Positions 52,030 to 62,007 of a stretch of DNA of 64,000 nt are shown piece after piece. Source of the DNA: Enterocloster clostridioformis (GTDB taxonomy: Bacteria > Bacillota > Clostridia > Lachnospirales > Lachnospiraceae); the NCBI RefSeq assembly GCF_020297485.1, contig NZ_JAIWZC010000001.1:1674001-1738000 (forward strand). The letters are read 5' to 3'. Below the pieces are notes generated by a model. It saw only the letters and a program-made list of their open reading frames with translations. It ran no database searches and had not been told where the DNA came from. Each line of letters starts with the position of its first letter. Positions within the stretch are counted from its first letter, which is position 1. Position numbers and translations under genes: made by a program.

Positions 52030-52630
52030 AAGTTAATCAAATATTCTGCCTTAATTGCATATCCATATGCTTCTATATTGATTTTGTGTAAACTTTAATT
52101 TTGTCATATCCTCGGTGCAAAACCTTTGAGTGGAGAACTCCATGAAATCTTCAATTTTCTTATAGGGCAGTCTCTTCAACAGGCATGTGGCCATATACAT
52201 GACTTTAGTAACCCGTCTGACAGCCGCTTCCTGAGAATATATATATGCCCCCGCAAATCACGCATCCCCTATACATATAAAGGATATTCTTTCGGGGAAA
52301 GAGTACCACGAGATGCAATACAGATGGCTGATATATATGTATCCTTAATTGCATCCTCCACTATTATATCATTCCCACGATGGGGAATTTCTTCTGCTAT
52401 TACTTTAAAATATGAATCATACATCAACTCGAAATCTGTAAATTCGTCCAGCAAAGTTGCTACATCGTACATTTACTTCATCACTTCCATATCCTTTTTA
52501 CATTTAATGGAATCCCTATTGTATGTGGTGCGAATGCCATCCGTTTATCACCAAGAATACAATTGATATCCCGTGTTTTTACCAAAAGGAGCCGATAAGT
52601 GCCACCTTTAAAAACAAACTGCAGGGATAG
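52030..52630 (-). pseudogene. Decayed AbiEii-type toxin gene
   Basis: The sequence aligns with the intact AbiEii gene at 62008-63054 at about 80-85% identity by eye, but is broken: the N-terminal part is lost, a deletion joins FVFKGGT directly to LLVKTRDINCILGD, a CAG codon became TAA (near 52470), and frames shift further on. Its 5' side runs into leader copy 3. It is a relic of an earlier AbiE system or of a duplication. Confidence 0.8.
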
Positions 52631-52811
52631 TATAATGGTATTACTGACACTAAATACAAACTTAATAGCATATGCCATGCGAAAAATACTCCGTATACAG
52701 CCTAAACAGACCATATTTCCCATATAGGTACACTCAAAAATCAATTATAAGGACAGCTCAAGACAATATATTGATTTAATCAAGTTATCAATACCATATA
52801 TGATTTTTTAG
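52624..52811 (-). repeat. Decayed third copy of the promoter-leader unit
   Basis: About 180 bases match leader and promoter copy 2 (48770-48964) at roughly 80%. Block B (52651-52680), block A (52731-52752) and the -35 region remain, but hairpin arms, the terminator T run, the TAAACT box (now TGAGCT) and the palindrome are damaged. It probably no longer works. Confidence 0.75.
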
Positions 52812-52960
52812 ATTATTCAATACATGATGCTTTTATGCCAAGTCCACTACTAAAAATATTGCTACTAAAGCAAAAGTATAAACCATCAATAGATTTAATG
52901 AAGTAAGATTCCTGTCTCTATATTTCTGTAGAATTCCCAAAATTCAGTTAAAGATTATTT

Positions 52961-54508
52961 TTACAATTCTATTATTTCAGTGCGAATATTCTCTGTGCCG
53001 GCCCCATAAACCTCCTCCGCAAATTGAGTGCAAGTGATGGTTTTTTCACTTATTTTAAGCATATTATAGCTAATAAAAGTTTTACCTTTTTCTTTATGAA
53101 CTATCTGTCCAGTAGAAGAACCGCAACCGATTACTGTGATTCCACCTGATTCTGCAAAAAAAGGAATATGCTTATGACCATGAAGCACAATACGTACATT
53201 GCGACAATGGAGCCACTCCAAAAAAATATCTGCATCAAGCAACTTTAGAGACATATCCATAAAATTATTTGGAAGTATTTTTTCAAACCATTTCTGATCA
53301 TAATAGGTAGGTTTCGGTATAGGCAACAGATGATGATGTAAAACCGCAATAAGTAAATAGTTTTCCAGATTCTCTACATTATCAAGCAAGTTACCCATTT
53401 CAGACATTTGTACTATTCCAATTTCACCTTCCGCCAAATTTCCGTTCGTGTTTGAATTAAACAACAGAAGGATTACTTTAGATTCTTCAATAATCTTGAT
53501 TTTGGGATATTCACCAACGATATTGGCTATATGTTGATTTCCATGAAAAACAGCAATACCATGACAATTAATATCATGATTTCCCAATACGCGAATCGGT
53601 TTTTGACCGCATCGATCTTCTATGTATTCTGCAAAATTAGAATAGTTAAATTCTGTTGTTTGTTTTGGACTGTCTACAGCATCACCTGTTATGACAAAGT
53701 TAACACTGTCACCCAATTCAATTTTAGAAAGCTGTGACTTAATTAACGTTTTTAAGCGCCGTTCGGCAACATCCACATTTTTACCTCCAAAATGTAAATC
53801 GCTTAACTGAAAAATATAGTGGTTTGTTCTTTTCTTGCGTTCCGAAATTCTTTTAATCTCCTCAATCGGATGCCTTTCGTATTTAATAATTTCATAGAGG
53901 TAAAGCAATTCATCCTCATGTTTAACAGGTATAAATACATAATCGTCTGAACCTTCCCAAAATAGAACTGCTGGCCATAAATCTGCTTGACGTAGCGCAA
54001 CATCAAAATTCGGAAACGTATTAAAAATTGTTGCATTGGAAGGCTGTTCTTGTGGCTGAAGAATAAGACAAGAATCCCCTTTATGTAACTCGATCAACTT
54101 CCTAAATATTTTTGGAGAAGTCATAAAGTCATAACTATGCTTATCTCTACCCTTCATCGGCGGCAGCATAAGCGATTTTGTGGTGCATCTATCAAAAATA
54201 TTCGATAACTCTTTTAATGCATCCAACGCATCTTTATGAAAAAACAAAAAAGTATCATCATACTCAGCTTTGTCGAGAGGACGCTTATAATCTTCATATC
54301 TATGGAGCGTTTCGCGTATTTTCCGTACACTTCTCATATAGTACTCCATCTCATTGGAATACAGATTATGATGGAATTGATTAAGAAAACTCATAAACCC
54401 TTCATAACATTCGGGAGAGCTATAAATGTCTCTATAACAAGACATTACTTTTCCAAAAGTCAAATTGGCAACTGTATTTGCCGATTCTAATGTAAATCGA
54501 TATCCCAT
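52961..54508 (-). CDS. Metallophosphoesterase with N-terminal helical domain, 515 aa
   Basis: Residues 1-225 are an unassigned mostly helical domain. Residues 230-470 are a calcineurin-like phosphoesterase: FQLSDLHFGG, FVITGDAVDS, RVLGNHDIN, AVLHHHLLP and IVLHGHKHIPF, so all metal ligands are present. It starts 77 bases after the GajB-like gene on the same strand, with AAGGAGTG before the ATG, so it may be a third member of that defence operon. Substrate unknown. Confidence 0.75.
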   Translation of the reverse strand: MGYRFTLESANTVANLTFGKVMSCYRDIYSSPECYEGFMSFLNQFHHNLYSNEMEYYMRSVRKIRETLHRYEDYKRPLDKAEYDDTFLFFHKDALDALKELSNIFDRCTTKSLMLPPMKGRDKHSYDFMTSPKIFRKLIELHKGDSCLILQPQEQPSNATIFNTFPNFDVALRQADLWPAVLFWEGSDDYVFIPVKHEDELLYLYEIIKYERHPIEEIKRISERKKRTNHYIFQLSDLHFGGKNVDVAERRLKTLIKSQLSKIELGDSVNFVITGDAVDSPKQTTEFNYSNFAEYIEDRCGQKPIRVLGNHDINCHGIAVFHGNQHIANIVGEYPKIKIIEESKVILLLFNSNTNGNLAEGEIGIVQMSEMGNLLDNVENLENYLLIAVLHHHLLPIPKPTYYDQKWFEKILPNNFMDMSLKLLDADIFLEWLHCRNVRIVLHGHKHIPFFAESGGITVIGCGSSTGQIVHKEKGKTFISYNMLKISEKTITCTQFAEEVYGAGTENIRTEIIEL

Positions 54509-54585
54509 TATTTTACACTCCTTTAATATCTAAATTTATTATATTGCCAGCCATCTATTGTCGATATCGAACATCATGTAAATCC

Positions 54586-56502
54586 TTATTCCCTTAGATC
54601 AATGATTTCCCAATCATCAGCGAATACACCCTTGCTTTTTTCAAAAGTTTTAGCTTGCATCGCCACACATAACAATTTCTTAGGTCTACTCATACCAACA
54701 TAGGCAAGCTTGCGACTATAATCAAACAGATCCGAGCTTCCAAGTTTGCCTACGCCGTAATATGGAAGAATTCTATTTAGGTCTGATGCCCCTTGCCTAT
54801 CAGTTTCGAGGTAAAGGGTTGCATCATGTGTTTCCCCCTTGACTCCGTGAATTGTGTCAAATTCTATTCTGCGACCTCTGATTGGATCGATAAGTACATT
54901 TTTCTCAGATTTTTCAGTTTGACTTACAACAGCAACCTTATCAAGAAAATACTCTGGTAGACAGTCAAAAATATCGTCTACGTTAATATTCTTAATTTTC
55001 AAAAGCTCATTTATCTTTTGCCGCATTAGACAGTCAATAGTTTCTCTCTCAATATTCTGCATTCTTGATATTTCGTAAATCCACTGTCGATATATTTCCC
55101 GATATTCATCATCAAGCGACCTTTTTATTGTAGTTATAGAATACTCCTTGCCTGATATTGGATTTCTAACCTGAGCATAATGGAATATACGGCATAAAAG
55201 TTTGCGAACAATGCGTTCTGCTTTATACAAATTACCTTCCGCTAAACTTGTAGCAATTTCATCTACTAATACCCAATAGTTATACTCACCCTGTTTTTTC
55301 ACAGAGCCGTCAAACTCTGACCAGTAGCTTCCTATCTTAAGCCCGGAAGAATCCTTTTTTCTAACAGCACCGATAGCCTTATATATGCCTTTATTATCAT
55401 AGAGGTCGTGAGTCTCCAATGCATTGATAAATCCACTGATTACTCTGTCAATTTTCTCAGGGTCAAAAACAAGTAATACCGGTTTATCACCAGTCTTTCC
55501 CGCAAATGTAACAATGTTTTTGTTGCCCTTCTTTAGTTTGCAAATCACATTAGCAATTTCCTGATTATATCTGCAAGAGGTCATGATAGGTAAAAAGCCA
55601 TCTTGAGGTACCCAATCTGGTGTTTTGTCTTCCGAAGAGTTATAAATAGCCTGGTCTGAATCTCCAATTTTGATTACTGTACATTTTGCCGAGTTAAATA
55701 TTGTGGTTATTGCTTGTCGCTGAATACTATTGCAGTCCTGATATTCATCGATAAACACATACTGGAATCGTGATGAAAAAAGATCCGTATATGTTTCTGA
55801 TAAATCATCTACAGCAGTTTTGGCATATGAATAGGCATCTTGATACCGCATTATACCTTCATATTTTAAAAGATCTGCAATCAATGCATTATACTGCTTG
55901 GTAGAAGGTTTGTCCGCGCCAGCCAATGCTCTTTTCTGTTTTCCTACACAAAGGGCACCATCATCCCGTACATACAGTGCCTGTATATGTTCAAGCCGCT
56001 CGGTAAATTGACCGCCAGTTTCAAAACTATTCTTTGTCACAAAATCAAGAGTTCTATACTTCGCGTTATTCTGTATTCTGTTTAACATATGCTGTGCATA
56101 AGTAAGATTGTCAACCGCTTGTACATTCCGACCTGCAATATTTCGCAAATATGGCATCGTTACAAATTTATCAACAAATGATTGGATTGTTCCGATGTAA
56201 TTTGGATAACTAAGAAGTTTACCAGCATAGCCTAAAAGCCGTTTTCTAATTTCATCCACAGCAACATTTGTGTGAGAAAGGACGCAAATTCCCGCACCAT
56301 TTTCAAGCGGCATCCTGTCAACCAACAGTTTCAACTTTGCGAGAAGAACAGTTGTTTTTCCACTACCCGGACAAGCCGCCACATCAGCTGAATGCCAACA
56401 GCGTATAACATTTCTTGCATCCTCTGGAAAGTGTGCTCCTTCTGGTAAAAGAAGTTTCTCAGTCGATTCAATATCCTGATCAGAAATTTCCCATTCCACC
56501 AT
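54586..56502 (-). CDS. gajB: GajB-like UvrD/PcrA-type helicase
   Basis: A 638-residue superfamily 1A helicase: Walker A AACPGSGKTT near residue 43-50, FIDEYQDCNSIQRQ near 250, and DTIHGVKGETHDATLYLE near 560. It follows the OLD-family nuclease gene by 14 bases. An OLD/Toprim nuclease with a UvrD-like helicase is the composition of the Gabija anti-phage system, where GajA cuts DNA and GajB senses DNA ends or ssDNA. It is longer than the approx. 500 residues usual for GajB. Confidence 0.75.
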   Translation of the reverse strand: MVEWEISDQDIESTEKLLLPEGAHFPEDARNVIRCWHSADVAACPGSGKTTVLLAKLKLLVDRMPLENGAGICVLSHTNVAVDEIRKRLLGYAGKLLSYPNYIGTIQSFVDKFVTMPYLRNIAGRNVQAVDNLTYAQHMLNRIQNNAKYRTLDFVTKNSFETGGQFTERLEHIQALYVRDDGALCVGKQKRALAGADKPSTKQYNALIADLLKYEGIMRYQDAYSYAKTAVDDLSETYTDLFSSRFQYVFIDEYQDCNSIQRQAITTIFNSAKCTVIKIGDSDQAIYNSSEDKTPDWVPQDGFLPIMTSCRYNQEIANVICKLKKGNKNIVTFAGKTGDKPVLLVFDPEKIDRVISGFINALETHDLYDNKGIYKAIGAVRKKDSSGLKIGSYWSEFDGSVKKQGEYNYWVLVDEIATSLAEGNLYKAERIVRKLLCRIFHYAQVRNPISGKEYSITTIKRSLDDEYREIYRQWIYEISRMQNIERETIDCLMRQKINELLKIKNINVDDIFDCLPEYFLDKVAVVSQTEKSEKNVLIDPIRGRRIEFDTIHGVKGETHDATLYLETDRQGASDLNRILPYYGVGKLGSSDLFDYSRKLAYVGMSRPKKLLCVAMQAKTFEKSKGVFADDWEIIDLRE

Positions 56503-56516
56503 GGAATCCCCCTTAT

Positions 56517-58439
56517 TTACACAGCTTCTCCTGCTGCATATTTGATAGCGTTCACTATGTAACTTAAAAATTGATCTCTCTCAATTTTAGATTTCAGTTC
56601 GGATTTCTTTTGCTCATCCGTTTTCAGAGCATACAAATCAAGATCAAACATCTTCTCTTGTGTGAGTTTGCTCGGTATTACTGATATTTTCCAACGCAAA
56701 ATAGATGCTAAGCACTGGGCAACAATTGCTTTTAAACTACTCTTTCCATCCCCATTGAGCATTAAGCTGTAAATCTTATATGCAGTTTCTGCTTGAGACA
56801 AATTATACCACTGCTTTGCTTCTTCTTCAGCAGTTTGATTTGCTTCCGTGATTTTTTTATCTGTTAATGAGATATATTCTCGTGCATTTAAAATTTTCAT
56901 TCCATAGTGAACTGCTTTATGGAAATCTTCTGAAAGACTGCTCATGGCAATGCAATACTCCAGCGTCCACCTCGGTGAAGTGAATCCATGAACTGAACCG
57001 TTGGTGTATTTCTTATTTTTTTCTTTTTCAGCCTGCGCCGATTCAGCTGTTTTCTCGTTGAACTTCCTTTCCTTCGTCTCTGGGTCAATATCATATGGTT
57101 TCACATCACAATCTGTAATCACTGAAACCGGAATCCCAATGGTATTTCCATCTTTTCTTACCATAATTCCACTATATCGAAGAAAAGCCGTACTACCCAC
57201 ATTCACAATGGATACTCCATATTTCTCCAACGGATAACCAAGAATATCGGCAATTACTGGAATTAGGATATTCTCTGCGTCACCTTCTACCATTATAATG
57301 CCTTTAGCAAAGAATAAATTGGCTTTCGTTGAATCAAGAAAGCGCTGAAGGAACAGATAATCTCCTTTTTGAAGTCCAGTCATCCCCTCAGTCAAATCAT
57401 ATCCGACACCATTTTTCATCAAGATCAAATTCTTAAGGTTAATTTTTGAAGCAAGTATTGGGCTGTGTGTGGAAATGATAATCTGAACATCATTCTCGTT
57501 ATATTCATTTTGAAGATAGCTGATCAATCGAAGCTGCGCCTGTGGATGTAAATGAGCTTCCAATTCCTCAATCAGTGCCAGTTTCATACCTCCATCCGTA
57601 TCATCTTTAAGAAGTAACAGTTCTGCTGCAATAAATAGCAAATTCAATTCTCCCAATCCTGGGTTAATCTCCGGAGCATTTAACGATAAGGATTCAAGTA
57701 TAGCCTTGAGTTGAATATCTGATGTCTTCAACTCAGCGTTATTAGCTTGTCCCTTGTCATTAAACGATTCCAAATTATCACGGATTGTTTGGAGAATGCG
57801 CTTTCCCTCAGCATCATTCGTGAAGTAATCCTCTATCTTCTTGTTTGCCTCTTGAAAAATACCCAAAACAATATGTTCCTTCTTATCTTTGAAAACGGGA
57901 TGATTAAGAAGTATTTGTGAGATTCTGGAACTGCGTCCGGAACTCATTTCGCGTTCAGCGTCCCGAAGTGGTTTCAAATAGACAGCTTTCAGCAAATCTC
58001 TTGCTTTTCCGTCAATCGAAATCCCATCGTCTACATCTCCTACACGCAGTTCCTGAAAGATTTTGTGCCCTTCTTTCCAAGCACGATAATGAAGTTCGAG
58101 CATATATTCAACTTTTTCACCATTTTTTTTAAACCTCAGATATTCGATAAAGTTCTTAGCTTCATTCTGAGTAAACTCTGTAATTGTGCAATCGATTTTA
58201 AACTCAGAGCTTGTATCACCATTGGTTGGCTTATAGAAATCCTCATCTACCGGTCTGATGTACTCATTACTCTGCGTTAACAAAACCAGCTTAAGCGCAT
58301 CAATTACTGCAGTTTTTCCGGAATCATTTTCTCCAATCAAGGCATTTAGTCCTTTATGAAAAGTGATTTGCAGGCCAGGAGCGCCATCCACAGATTTGAA
58401 TCGGCGGAAATTATAAACTTTTAATTCAGATATCATCAT
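56517..58439 (-). CDS. gajA: GajA-like OLD-family ATP-dependent endonuclease
   Basis: A 640-residue protein. ABC-type ATPase part: P-loop LIGENDSGKTAVIDAL at residues 34-49 and LIEELEAHLHPQAQL near 275. Toprim part from about residue 375: GIIMVEGDAENILIPVIAD with the metal-binding Glu, then VSVITDCDVKPYDID. This is the layout of GajA and class 2 OLD nucleases. The helicase partner follows directly, which points to Gabija rather than a lone OLD. The start is ATG-ATG without a strong ribosome site. Confidence 0.8.
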   Translation of the reverse strand: MMISELKVYNFRRFKSVDGAPGLQITFHKGLNALIGENDSGKTAVIDALKLVLLTQSNEYIRPVDEDFYKPTNGDTSSEFKIDCTITEFTQNEAKNFIEYLRFKKNGEKVEYMLELHYRAWKEGHKIFQELRVGDVDDGISIDGKARDLLKAVYLKPLRDAEREMSSGRSSRISQILLNHPVFKDKKEHIVLGIFQEANKKIEDYFTNDAEGKRILQTIRDNLESFNDKGQANNAELKTSDIQLKAILESLSLNAPEINPGLGELNLLFIAAELLLLKDDTDGGMKLALIEELEAHLHPQAQLRLISYLQNEYNENDVQIIISTHSPILASKINLKNLILMKNGVGYDLTEGMTGLQKGDYLFLQRFLDSTKANLFFAKGIIMVEGDAENILIPVIADILGYPLEKYGVSIVNVGSTAFLRYSGIMVRKDGNTIGIPVSVITDCDVKPYDIDPETKERKFNEKTAESAQAEKEKNKKYTNGSVHGFTSPRWTLEYCIAMSSLSEDFHKAVHYGMKILNAREYISLTDKKITEANQTAEEEAKQWYNLSQAETAYKIYSLMLNGDGKSSLKAIVAQCLASILRWKISVIPSKLTQEKMFDLDLYALKTDEQKKSELKSKIERDQFLSYIVNAIKYAAGEAV

Positions 58440-58659
58440 AATTTTGTTTTCACTCTCACTTTCAATTATAAATTAACGATGGAGCAAAGGATCTATCTAA
58501 AGATATAACTTTATTTTTCAATTCCCACCATCGCCTTTCTTTAATTTTATAACAAGACTGTTGAAAAAATAGTATTCAGTATCGAAGATATCTCAATCAA
58601 TAATAATATATACTATCATCGAATTTTTCAGATTTATAATCCAGATTAATTACTCTTTT

Positions 58660-60474
58660 CTACTTCAAGCAGTTCGCAAAAGAGTTCGCAAGTTCCTGCT
58701 CATTAACAAGCTCCTCTTTTAAATCTGAGATTAAATCTTTTAAAGCATCCAAAACATCATCTACTTCATAATCAATACTATCCTCAATTCCATCTGTTGC
58801 TCCACCATCTTCGTCAAAATCAAGATAACCAACTGTAAGTTTGACATAGCCTCTTGCAATTATTTCTTTGTTCGACAAAAGAGAAACTTCTATCTGTTCT
58901 TCTGAACCAGCTTCCAATGTTCCATGAAGTTCATCAAAGGACAATGTATAAGCTCTACAATTTGTTCCCAAAATGCTTATGTTTTCTCCATACTCAATAC
59001 AGTCAGGAAGCTTTCGCTCCATCCTCTCGGATACCATATCAAATTTACCATCCAACCATTTACTTATTTTATCTGGTAATTTGTCAGTGTCCTTTTCAAT
59101 AAAATCAATCGGAATATTCATTTCAAATAAGAGGGCCGTAAAAAATGCTTCCGCATCATCTTCTTCCATTTTATTTCTCACCTGCGCACAAATCTCATCA
59201 TACAGAATTGCTAATTCTTCATAACTTGATGAAATCTCATTATACTGCTCAAATAATTTAAGTATTGTTTGCTCCATCCTCGATTCATTCAAGTCATTTT
59301 CTAACATATCACTATATTGTGATAATGGTAAAAAGCCCAATTCTTCCCTATCCATATCCTCAAGTTCTTTGTAAAAAGATTCTTGCTCATCGTTAATTTC
59401 AACTCTACTTTTTCTTGAATCTCCTCCTAACACAATTTTGAAAGGCAAAACTCTTATTTCTTCTGTTTTGCTATTAAGTTCAATTCTACAAGCAAATCTT
59501 ACATTATGCTTTTCCAAAATGTGTTTTTCTTCTACCCAAACATATTCTTTTTCCTCAGAATCCCAAGGAGCATTGTCAAAATCTTTAAAATAACAATTTA
59601 CAGCCATATTTCCATGAATCCATAGGGAGGCTGTGATTATATCTTCATCTATATCATCTATGATATGGAGCCTCATACCTGACAGATAGCAATGTTCTAA
59701 ATATGTTTCATCATAATCATACCCATCAGCAATACCATCTTGGTCATATGATAATCCATGAACCTCAACACAGCTATCATCAATCATTCCTTTAATTGTC
59801 TGGATGATAGAATCATTATTATTCTTTATCAGTTCGAGTGCAGCAATATATTCTTCTTCGTTTTTGCTTAATGTATTAAAAAGCTCTCCTAAAGAAGAAA
59901 AGAACAAATGATTTTTACTGTTGGTACATGCCTTTTTAAAGCCATTATCTTGGCTAACGATTGCTACAATCTCATCGCCACCGAAGCGTTTTTTAATTTC
60001 TTCGGCAATAAATGCATCAGGAAATTCTTTTTTCTTTTTCTCACTATTTTCAAAAGGTGGACGGACAGCAAAATAATCTTCCAGAATTTCTTCAAGGTTT
60101 ATACTACCTGTATCAAGTCTTTCAACCTTGCAATCCTCCAAAAATTTTGCAAATATGTCTTTTGCTTTTTGATGAATAGTTTTCTTATCAGGTATTTGAA
60201 CATATATACCCATCCCAATATCAGTCAAGTACTGTTCTGGAAGTATATCCAGATATTCATTTCTTAACTTTCTCGCTTTTCCGCATACGTTGTCAACGCG
60301 TCGACATATATGTTTTTCTACTTCGCTTATTACAATATTGCTTAGTACGAGCTTGATTTTTCCATTTTGAACATTTTTAACAAGTAAGCTCATCGTACTA
60401 TCTGTACCAAAGTCGAATTTGTTTGCTTCAAATATATTAGTATCTATTGTAACGTTCAATGGATATTTTATCAT
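58660..60474 (-). CDS. PIN-domain nuclease (DUF4935-type), 604 aa
   Basis: The N-terminal 200 residues are a PIN-like RNase domain with acidic residues at D11 (VTIDTNIF), E52 (ISEVEKHI), D near 162 (FPDAFIAEE) and D near 180 (VSQDNGF). The remaining 400 residues are acidic and unassigned. Proteins of the DUF4935 type occur in defence islands. It ends 220 bases upstream of gajA on the same strand; whether they share a transcript is unclear. Likely an RNase effector, by inference. Confidence 0.7.
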   Translation of the reverse strand: MIKYPLNVTIDTNIFEANKFDFGTDSTMSLLVKNVQNGKIKLVLSNIVISEVEKHICRRVDNVCGKARKLRNEYLDILPEQYLTDIGMGIYVQIPDKKTIHQKAKDIFAKFLEDCKVERLDTGSINLEEILEDYFAVRPPFENSEKKKKEFPDAFIAEEIKKRFGGDEIVAIVSQDNGFKKACTNSKNHLFFSSLGELFNTLSKNEEEYIAALELIKNNNDSIIQTIKGMIDDSCVEVHGLSYDQDGIADGYDYDETYLEHCYLSGMRLHIIDDIDEDIITASLWIHGNMAVNCYFKDFDNAPWDSEEKEYVWVEEKHILEKHNVRFACRIELNSKTEEIRVLPFKIVLGGDSRKSRVEINDEQESFYKELEDMDREELGFLPLSQYSDMLENDLNESRMEQTILKLFEQYNEISSSYEELAILYDEICAQVRNKMEEDDAEAFFTALLFEMNIPIDFIEKDTDKLPDKISKWLDGKFDMVSERMERKLPDCIEYGENISILGTNCRAYTLSFDELHGTLEAGSEEQIEVSLLSNKEIIARGYVKLTVGYLDFDEDGGATDGIEDSIDYEVDDVLDALKDLISDLKEELVNEQELANSFANCLK

Positions 60475-60661
60475 CTTTTACACCATTGCAACTATCAATG
60501 ATAATGCAATCAATCTCCTTTCTATGATTCCTCTGCCACCATCAGCATAGGTATTTGACTATTCAACGGATATACGAATGGCTTGGCTGGTTTTTCTGAT
60601 CCTGCCCTAAAGAAAATATACCAACTATCACTCAACTTTAAGCTTGCTAAATGCTTCGTGG

Positions 60662-61288
60662 TCATGATGTAAATTCATAAATAATTCCCCATTCAATCAG
60701 TTTTTTTGCCGTCGGACCCGTAATACCGGACAGCACGCTGGAAAGAAGCTCCTTACTATAATTTTGTTGTTTTGCATAGTTTTTCAGAAGAATCCCGGTT
60801 TCCGGATCAGAAAGCTCGGAATATTTTTCTCCTTGAAAAACGGCATCCAAAAACTGAAGCAGGCCGGCATTTTCCGATGTTATAGTGGTAGCAGGCCGTT
60901 TCAGCCGGACGGTCTGGGAACCTACGGTAACAGTACGCCCTTTTGTCGATTCTTTTGATGTTACAATCTCCAGTGTTGCCGGCATCTGAGTTGTCAGACC
61001 AATCTGATTAGCAAAAGTGGCTCCGGCAAAGTATCCATAGGTTTCTGTCGTACTTTGGATATATTTGCGTACAATGACTTTCATGGGATCTAAATAACTT
61101 TTTTTCAGTAGCCGTGACGCTTTGGGGAGATAATAAATCCCCGTATCAAAACGGGCTAGGTCGCCTGATTTGAGCATCCGTTTGAAATACTGGCGCAGGG
61201 CATTGTCATTAAGCCCATCCAGACGGATCTCGTTAATGAAAATCGGTTCGTTGTAACCATAGTTTTTTTCCAGATATTCCTTCAGCAT
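60662..61288 (-). CDS. DUF6088 / AbiEi-like winged-helix protein
   Basis: A 208-residue protein (from MLKEYL). The N-terminal winged helix (FINEIRLDGLNDNALRQYFK, then MLKSGDLARFDTGIYYLP) is that of AbiEi-type antitoxins and DUF6088 proteins. No nucleotidyltransferase partner lies next to it; the nearest AbiEii gene is at 62008 with its own antitoxin. It may be an orphan antitoxin. GAAGGAG precedes the start; 61309 is an alternative. Confidence 0.65.
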   Translation of the reverse strand: MLKEYLEKNYGYNEPIFINEIRLDGLNDNALRQYFKRMLKSGDLARFDTGIYYLPKASRLLKKSYLDPMKVIVRKYIQSTTETYGYFAGATFANQIGLTTQMPATLEIVTSKESTKGRTVTVGSQTVRLKRPATTITSENAGLLQFLDAVFQGEKYSELSDPETGILLKNYAKQQNYSKELLSSVLSGITGPTAKKLIEWGIIYEFTS

Positions 61289-61536
61289 ACAAGTATCCAC
61301 TCCTTCCACTCCCCCTATACTACTGTATTTATACCAAAAAGGTCAATATATATGTCAAGATACGGTTTGTATGTTTTTGCAAAATTATATAGAGAGGATA
61401 ACGGATTGGATACCTTTAGCTATCTATAAATCTATATGTTTTCATTGTTCATCAAGTATTATTGTCTTGGTCGTGTCCGGCAGTTCCTCCAAATCTGGAA
61501 CTGCCTATATTGCAATATGTATATCTGGCAACATCT

Positions 61537-61794
61537 TCATCCATCATCCACCCAAAATAATCTGGCAACTTCATCATTGCACTCGTCTATATCATGGCCG
61601 TCTGCAATAAATTTCTGCCCTTTCATACTTCCAAGCCTGCGTTTTGTCCCTTGCATGACAGTACTATGATCCACACTCTTATTCCTTAATTCTGACGGCA
61701 GTATAAATCTCTGTATCACATCAAGAATAAAACGCAGGCTATCATCCGAAAGCTCTTCCAAAGATTGTATTATCTGATTCCGTAATGTTGACAT
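61537..61794 (-). CDS. Small antitoxin-like protein, 85 aa
   Basis: It starts MSTLRNQIIQSLEELSDDSL, a helical pattern seen in small antitoxin-like proteins, with a polar C-terminus ending LFWVDDG. AAGGAGG precedes the ATG at 61794. No toxin gene is next to it: the stretch 61310-61536 shows none, and the plus-strand frame at 61371 overlaps it and looks spurious. Assignment is weak. Confidence 0.45.
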   Translation of the reverse strand: MSTLRNQIIQSLEELSDDSLRFILDVIQRFILPSELRNKSVDHSTVMQGTKRRLGSMKGQKFIADGHDIDECNDEVARLFWVDDG

Positions 61795-62007
61795 GACAGG
61801 CACCTCCTTCTGCATAATATATAGCAGGCATTTATCTGATTAAATAGCTCCTTACTTATGCCATAGTTTTCTTCTGCTTTTTATTAGGCATAGCCAAACT
61901 AACATAATAGCATAGATGGTCATATAAAATATCTGCTTTATGTATATTACTGTAGCCCCTTGTGATCTCCTCCCACATTTTATGCGGTATTCACAGTCTC
62001 CTGTCCA

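Noticed and set aside
52481..52744. 87-codon frame beginning in the third leader copy
   Set aside because: It is the chance fusion of the decayed leader with the broken AbiEii gene, so it is listed as pseudogene and repeat.
49434..60474. Whole island as one known defence operon
   Set aside because: Gaps, a pseudogene and a decayed leader break it up; only the GajA/GajB pair matches a known system.
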